A DNA stretch of 64,000 nt from Strobilurus pachycystidiatus. Its lineage: Eukaryota > Basidiomycota > Agaricomycetes > Agaricales > Physalacriaceae. Below are positions 57,865 through 64,000 of the stretch, in pieces. The DNA is taken from contig JAHLMK010000005.1 in the NCBI GenBank assembly GCA_019915135.1, positions 1,178,001 through 1,242,000 of the forward strand, given 5' to 3'. A program made the position numbers and the translations under genes. The first letter of the stretch is position 1. Each line of letters opens with the position of its first letter. The notes beneath the pieces are model-generated. The model did not search any database. It was not told where the DNA came from and saw nothing but the letters and a program-made list of their open reading frames with translations.

Positions 57865-58429
57865 TCTTACTTTGTCTTTACATCTTTCTCTTTCAAAATG
57901 CCAAATCTCAAAATGAGAAGTATTCTCAAAGTTCCAAGTTATCTGCGCCTCAAAATAGCACACATAATTTCCTCACACTGCTTTCCTTTCGGAGAACAGT
58001 GCTGCTTAGACTATGCCTTGACGACACAGTGCTACCACAATGTATGGCAAAGGCCATTTTCCTGGGGCTTCTACGGAAGCGCAATTCAATTTATACACGA
58101 GGGCCATGGCTAGCACATGCCGTTACTGTAACTCAAGTAAATGGCACTTAAATGTAAAAAAAAGTTCTTTGCGTGCACCCATATATTGCTCTATTCCCGC
58201 ACTGGTTTGAAGTCTTAATTTCAAATGCACGCAGCCCCAAAGAATTGCCAGAAACTCACACACTTCCACTTCAGTTGACGCAACATACAAGCCCATCAAT
58301 GCAGGGACTCCAGAGTTCAGAGAGAATGCCGGTCCGGCTCACCTGTCAAGCATCAGGAGAAAGTGCCAACCTTGGCGCTTGTGGGCGTTCATTGGGATTG
58401 GGAGGCATATTCACATCCAATCCAATCAA
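57865..58429. other. Spacer before satellite array 2
   Basis: No gene supported. AT-rich at first, then a segment with CTTTGCGTGCA near 58170 and TGCACGCAGCCCCAAAG near 58230 as an imperfect inverted pair. The word ATATTCACATC just before the array also occurs near 21388, just after array 1. Confidence 0.4.
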
Positions 58430-61400
58430 TGTATGGTCAATCTGGTTAACAAAATAGTCAATCTGATCAACACACTGTCAATCTAGGTAACTGCAATGTG
58501 AACCTGGTTAACTCTATGATTAATCTGATTAATGTATGGTTAACCTGATCAAAACCGTATTTGATCCGATCAACTCAAGGTAAATCTTGTGAACCTTGCT
58601 GTCAATATTGTCATCCACAATGTTAACCTGGTCAACATTATAGTCAATCTGGTGATCCACAGTCAATATGGTCAATCCTATGGCCAATCCAGTGAACACA
58701 CGGTAAAATTGATCAACCCTATCATTAATCCAATTAAAGCACGGTTAATCTTGTCAACCCTGCTGACAATGTCTCCAACTACAATGTTGACCTGGTCAAC
58801 ACTATGATCAATCTGATGAACACACAGTCAATCTCGTCAATACTATGGTCAATCTGGTGAATGCACAGTCAATTTCGTCAACACTATGGTCAATCTTGTT
58901 AACCTCGCTGTCGATGTTGTCAACCATAATGTTGACCTGGTTAACACTATGATCAATCTGGTGAGCGCACAGTCAATCTCGTCAATATTATGGTCAATCT
59001 GGTGAACACACAGTCAATCTTGTCAACCTCGCTGTCAATGTTGTCAACTACAATGTTAACCTGGTCAATATCAAAGTCGTCCTGACCATAATATTGACGA
59101 GATTGACTGTGCGCTCACCAGATTGATCATAGTGTTAACCAGGTCAACATTATGGTTGACAACATTGACAGCGAGGTTAACAAGATTGACCATAGTGTTG
59201 CTGAGATTGACTGTGCATTCACCAGATTGACCATAGTGTTGACGAGATTGACTGTGTGTTCACCAGATTGACCATAGGGTTGATGAGATTGACTGTGCGA
59301 TCATAGGGTTGACCATAGTGTTGACGAGATTGACTGTGCGTTCACCGGATTGACCATAGTGTTGACAGGATTGACTGTGCGCTCACCGTATTGATCATAG
59401 TGTTGACCAGGTCAACATTGTAGTTGACGACATTGACAGCGAGGTTGACAAGATTGACCGTGCATTCACCAGATTGACCATAGTGTTGACAAGATTGACT
59501 GTGCGTTCACTGGATTGATCATAGTGTTGACCAGGTTAACAAGATTGACTGTGTGTTCACCGGATTGACCATAGGGCTGATGAGATGGACTGTGCGTTCA
59601 CCAGGTTGATCATAGTGTTGACCAGGTCAAGATTGAAGTTGACAACATTGACAGCGAGGTTGACGAGATTAACCGTGCGATGATTGGATTGAACATGGTG
59701 TTGACCAGGTTAACACTGTAGTTGACGACATTGACAGCGAGGTTGACAAGATTGACCGTGCGTTCACCGGATTGACCATAGGGTTGACAAGACTGACTGT
59801 GCGTTCACCGGATTGATCATAGTGTTGACCAGGTTGACAAGATTGACCGTGCGTTCACCGGATTGACCATAGGTTTGACAAGATTGACTGTGCGTTCACC
59901 GGATTGATCATAGTGTTAACCAGGTCAACATTGTAGTTGACGACATTGACCATAGTGTTGACAAGATTGATAGCCATTGTAGTTGGAGACATTGTCAGCA
60001 AGGTTGACAAAACTCACTGTGCGTTAATCGGATTGAATATGTTGTTGACCATGTTAACACTGCAGTTGACGACATTGACAGTGAGGTTGATAAGATTCAT
60101 AGCGTGTCTACAGGTCAGCATTGTAGTTGACGACATTGACAGCAAGATTGACGAGATTGACCGTGCGTTCACCGGATTGATCATAGTATTGACAAGATTG
60201 ACTGTGCGTTCACTGGATTGATCATAGTGTTGACCAGGTTAACAAGATTGACCGTGCGTTCACCAGATTGACCATAGTATTGACAAGATTGACTGTGTGT
60301 TCACCGGATTGACCATAGGGTTGACGAGATTGACTGTATGTTCAGCGGATTGATCATTGTGTTGACCAGGTCAACATTGTAGTTGACAACATTGACAGCG
60401 AGGTTGACAAAATTGACCGTGCGATGATCAGATTGAACATGGTGTTGACCAGGTTAACACTGTGTTTGACGACATTGACAGCGAGGTTGACGAGATTGAC
60501 CATGCGTTCACCGGATTGACCATAGGGTTGACGAGATTGACTGTGCGTTCATCGGATTGATCATAGTGTTGACCAGGTTGACAAGATTGACTGTGCATTC
60601 ACCGGATTGACCATAGGGTTGACGAGATTGACTGTACGTTCACCGGATTGATCATAGTGTTGACCAGGTCAACCTTGTAGTTGACAACATTGACAGCGAG
60701 GTTGACAAGATTGCCCTTTCAATGATCAGATTAAACATGGTGTTGACCAGGTTAACACTGTAGTTGACGACATTGACAGCGAGGTTGACGAGATTGACTG
60801 TGCGTTCACTGGATTGATCATAGTGTTGACCAGGTCAACATTGTAGTTGACGACATCGACCATAGTGTTGACGAGATTGATAGCGCGTCTACAGGTCAGC
60901 ATTGTAGTTGACGACATTGACAGCGAGGTTGAAGAGATTGACCGTGCGTTCACCAGATTGACCATAGTATTGACAAGATTGACTGTGTGTTCACCGGATT
61001 GACCATAGGGTTGACGAGATTGACTGTACGTTCAGCGGATTGATCATTGTGTTGACCAGGTCAACATTGTAGTTGACGACATTGACAGCGAGGTTGACGA
61101 GATTGACCGTGCAATGATCAGATTGAACATGGTGTTGACCAGGTTAACACTGTGTTTGACAACATTGATAGCGAGGTTGACGAGATTGACCGTGCGTTCA
61201 CCGGATTGACCATAGGGTTGACGAGATTGACTGTGCGTTCACCGGATTGATCATAGTGTTAACCAGGTCAACATTGTAGTTGACGACATTGACCATAGTG
61301 TTGACAAGATTGATAGCCATTGTAGTTGGAGACATTGTCAGCAAGGTTGACAAAACTCACTGTGCGTTAATCGGATTGAATATGGTGTTGACCATGTTAA

Positions 61401-64000
61401 CACTGCAGTTGACGACATTGACAGTGAGGTTGATAAGATTCATAGCGTGTCTACAGGTCAGCATTGTAGTTGACGACATTGACAGCAAGATTGACGAGAT
61501 TGACCGTGCGTTCACCGGATTGATCATAGTATTGACAAGATTGACTGTGCGTTCACTGGATTGATCATAGTATTGACCAGGTTAACAAGATTGACCGTGC
61601 GTTCATCAGATTGACCATAGTATTGACAAGATTGACTGTGTGTTCACCGGATTGACCATAGGGTTGACGAGATTGACTGTACGTTCAGCGGATTGATCAT
61701 TGTGTTGACCAGGTCAACATTGTAGTTGACAACATTGACAGCGAGGTTGACAAAATTGACCGTGCGATGATCAGATTGAACATGGTGTTGACCAGGTTAA
61801 CACTGTGTTTGACGACATTGACAGCGAGGTTGACGAGATTGACCATGCGTTCACCGGATTGACCATAGGGTTGACGAGATTGACTGTGCGTTCATCGGAT
61901 TGATCATAGTGTTGACCAGGTTGACAAGATTGACTGTGCATTCACCAGATTGACCATAGGGTTGACGAGATTGACTGTACGTTCACCGGATTGATCATAG
62001 TGTTGACCAGGTCAACCTTGTAGTTGACAACATTGACAGCGAGGTTGACGAAATTGACCGTGCGATGATCAGATTGAACATGGTGTTGACCAGGTTAACA
62101 CTGTGTTTGACGACATTGACAGCGAGGTTGACGAGATTGACCATGCGTTCACCGGATTGACCATAGGGTTGACGAGATTGACTGTGCGTTCATCGGATTG
62201 ATCATAGTGTTGACCAGGTTGACAAGATTGACTGTGCATTCACCGGATTGACCATAGGGTTGACGAGATTGACTGTACGTTCACCGGATTGATCATAGTG
62301 TTGACCAGGTCAACCTTGTAGTTGACAACATTGACAGCGAGGCTGACAAGATTGCCCTTTCAATGATCGGATTAAACATGGTGTTGACTAGACATGATCA
62401 CGAGTGTCTATTCGGATGTATCCGACATCCGAACCACAAATATGTGCACCCCAAACCCAGATATTCGTATTCGGATGGATATCCGACATTGCATCCGACA
62501 TAATCGTCCAATATCCGAATATTTGTGAATATTCATCCGAATATATTCGAATATATCTGAATATCCATAAGTATTGGCGTATTATTGCATCAAGAGCAGC
62601 CTGAAACCATACCTACTATGAAGTTATGATATTACACTGTCTGTAAATGTCAACTAGAGTCACATAGCTAACACAGAACACTATCATGTCTCGGATGTCT
62701 GCTCAGAAAGTGGACATCCGACATCCGAGAGGTATCCGACATCCGAGTGGTATCCGACATCCGACATCCGAATATCTTCGGATGTCGGATACGAATATAA
62801 TTGAAATATCCGAAAACATCCGACATTCGTGCTCATGTCTAGTGTTGACCAGGTTAACACTGTAGTTGACAACATTGACAGCGAGGTTGACGAGATTGAC
62901 CGTGCAATGATCAGATTGAACATGGTGTTGACCAGGTTAACACTGTGTTTGACAACATTGATAGCGAGGTTGACAAGATTGACTGTGCGTTCACCGGATT
63001 GATCATAGTGTTAACCAGGTCAACATTGTAGTTGACGACATTGACCATAGTGTTGACAAGATTGATAGCCATTGTAGTTGGAGACATTGTCAGCAAGGTT
63101 GATAAAACTCACTGTGCGTTAATCGGATTGAATATGGTGTTGACCATGTTAACACTGCAGTTGACAACATTGACAGTGAGGTTGATAAGATTCATAGCGT
63201 GTCTACAGGTCAGCATTGTAGTTGACGACATTGACAGCGAGGTTGACAAGATTGACCGTGTATTCACCAGATTGACCATAGTATTGACAAGATTGACTGT
63301 GTGTTCACCGGATTGACCATAGGGTTGACAAGATTGACTGTACGTTCAGCGGATTGATCATTGTGTTGACCAGGTCAACATTGTAGTTGACGACATTGAC
63401 AGCGAGGTTGACGAGATTAACCGTGCAATGATCGGATTGAACATGGTGTTGACCAGGTTAACACTGTAGTTGACGACATTGACAGCGAGGTTGACGAGAT
63501 TGACCATGCGTTCACCGGATTGACCATAGTATTGACGAGATTGACTGTGCGTTCACCGGATTGATCATAGTGTTGACCAGGTTGACAAGATTGACTGTGC
63601 GTTCACCGGATTGACCATAGGGTTGACAAGATTGACTGTGCGTTCACCAGATTGATCATAGTGTTGACTAGGTTGACAAGATTGACTGTGCGTTCACCGG
63701 ATTGACCGTGCGTTCACCAGATTGATCATAGTGTTGACTAGGTCATCATTACAGTTGACAACATTAACAGCAAGGTTGACAAGATTGGCCGTTTGTTGAT
63801 CAGATTGAACATGATGTCCCGCCAACAGTGTCATCAATCCCGCCAACAGCATCGTCAATCCTGCTAACAATATTGTCACATCAACAGCGCTGTCAATACT
63901 GCTAACGGCCTTATCAATCTTTGCTAATAGAGCTGTGATTGAATAGAGTGCACATCTCAATCAGTAGAAGCAGCTGATCAAACAGAAGCATGTGTAGCAT
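58430..64000. repeat. Satellite array 2 with higher-order repeats and two orientation switches
   Basis: Same family as 17262-21115. The array runs reverse-complemented (GTCAATCTGGTCAAC style) from 58430 to about 59085 and forward from about 59090 to 63812. A short reversed part then leads into an end sequence (about 63903-64000) that is the inverted relative of 17262-17360. A super-repeat of about 1.3 kb is visible: the same 94-codon stop-free block starts at 59937, 61280 and 63032, and also at 17782 in array 1. One unit is interrupted by the MITE at 62389-62841. The array may continue past the window edge. Confidence 0.95.
62389..62841. mobile_element. hAT-like MITE inserted in the satellite
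   Basis: 453 bp flanked on both sides by GTGTTGAC (62381-62388 and 62842-62849), an 8-bp duplication of satellite sequence. The ends form 20-bp inverted repeats: TAGACATGATCACGAGTGTC on the left, and on the right TAGACATGAGCACGAATGTC when reverse-complemented. Eight-base duplications and TAG/CAG-type ends are typical of the hAT superfamily. The interior is AT-rich and dominated by subterminal ATCCGACATCCGA words in both orientations, with no transposase, so it is non-autonomous. Two mismatches between the ends suggest moderate age. Confidence 0.85.

Noticed and set aside
58430..63812. Hundreds of TTGAC words that look like bacterial -35 boxes or plant W-boxes
   Set aside because: They are simply the core of the satellite subrepeat in a fungal genome. 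No paired -10 elements or WRKY-type regulation are expected.
17262..64000. Telomeric TTAGGG-type repeats that would prove a chromosome end
   Set aside because: None were seen; the GGGGTTAAC words are isolated and not tandem, so a subtelomeric position remains only a possibility.

Overview
The window looks like nuclear DNA of a mushroom-forming basidiomycete (Agaricomycetes). The support is many very short (about 45-60 bp) GT-AG introns that keep reading frames, a KDZ transposase with its CxC2 cysteine cluster, a Tnp2/CACTA-type transposase, and several lineage-type proteins (F-box/LRR-like, SUN-domain, tail-anchored coiled-coil). No prokaryotic gene layout, CRISPR array, rRNA or convincing tRNA is seen.

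Layout. 1-3.1 kb: a KDZ transposon gene cut by the window edge, followed by palindromic repeats. 3.7-16.7 kb: minus-strand-dominated host-type genes: a Ser/Pro-rich protein, a long multi-exon acidic/basic protein with duplicated UIM-like segments, an unrecognised conserved-looking protein, a PPxY-tail protein and two paralogous F-box/LRR-like genes. 16.75-17.26 kb: AT-rich spacer. 17.26-21.1 kb and 58.4-64.0 kb: two large satellite arrays built on a TTGAC-rich subrepeat, with 298-bp and about 1.3-kb higher-order periods. They contain orientation switches and are closed by a related end sequence in inverted orientation. A 453-bp hAT-like MITE with 20-bp terminal inverted repeats and an 8-bp target duplication sits inside the second array.

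21.1-58.4 kb, between the arrays, mixes apparently intact lineage-type genes with broken copies of conserved genes. The broken copies are an intron-containing BRR2 (U5 snRNP helicase) pseudogene, a second heavily deleted BRR2 fragment on the other strand, an alcohol-oxidase (GMC) fragment, a ribosomal protein eL8 fragment and a possible RecQ helicase fragment. Intact-looking genes include a Tnp2 transposase, a propeller-like protein with a membrane tail, a CCHC zinc-knuckle protein, a SUN-domain protein next to a coiled-coil tail-anchored protein, and a 6-kb gene made of tandemly duplicated exon pairs.

The 37-kb interval reads as an accessory, repeat-bounded island (subtelomeric, pericentromeric or a large mobile/segmental unit). 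Which of these it is cannot be settled from this sequence alone. Exon models come from reading splice sites by eye. Models whose phases were checked are stated as such; the others are approximate.
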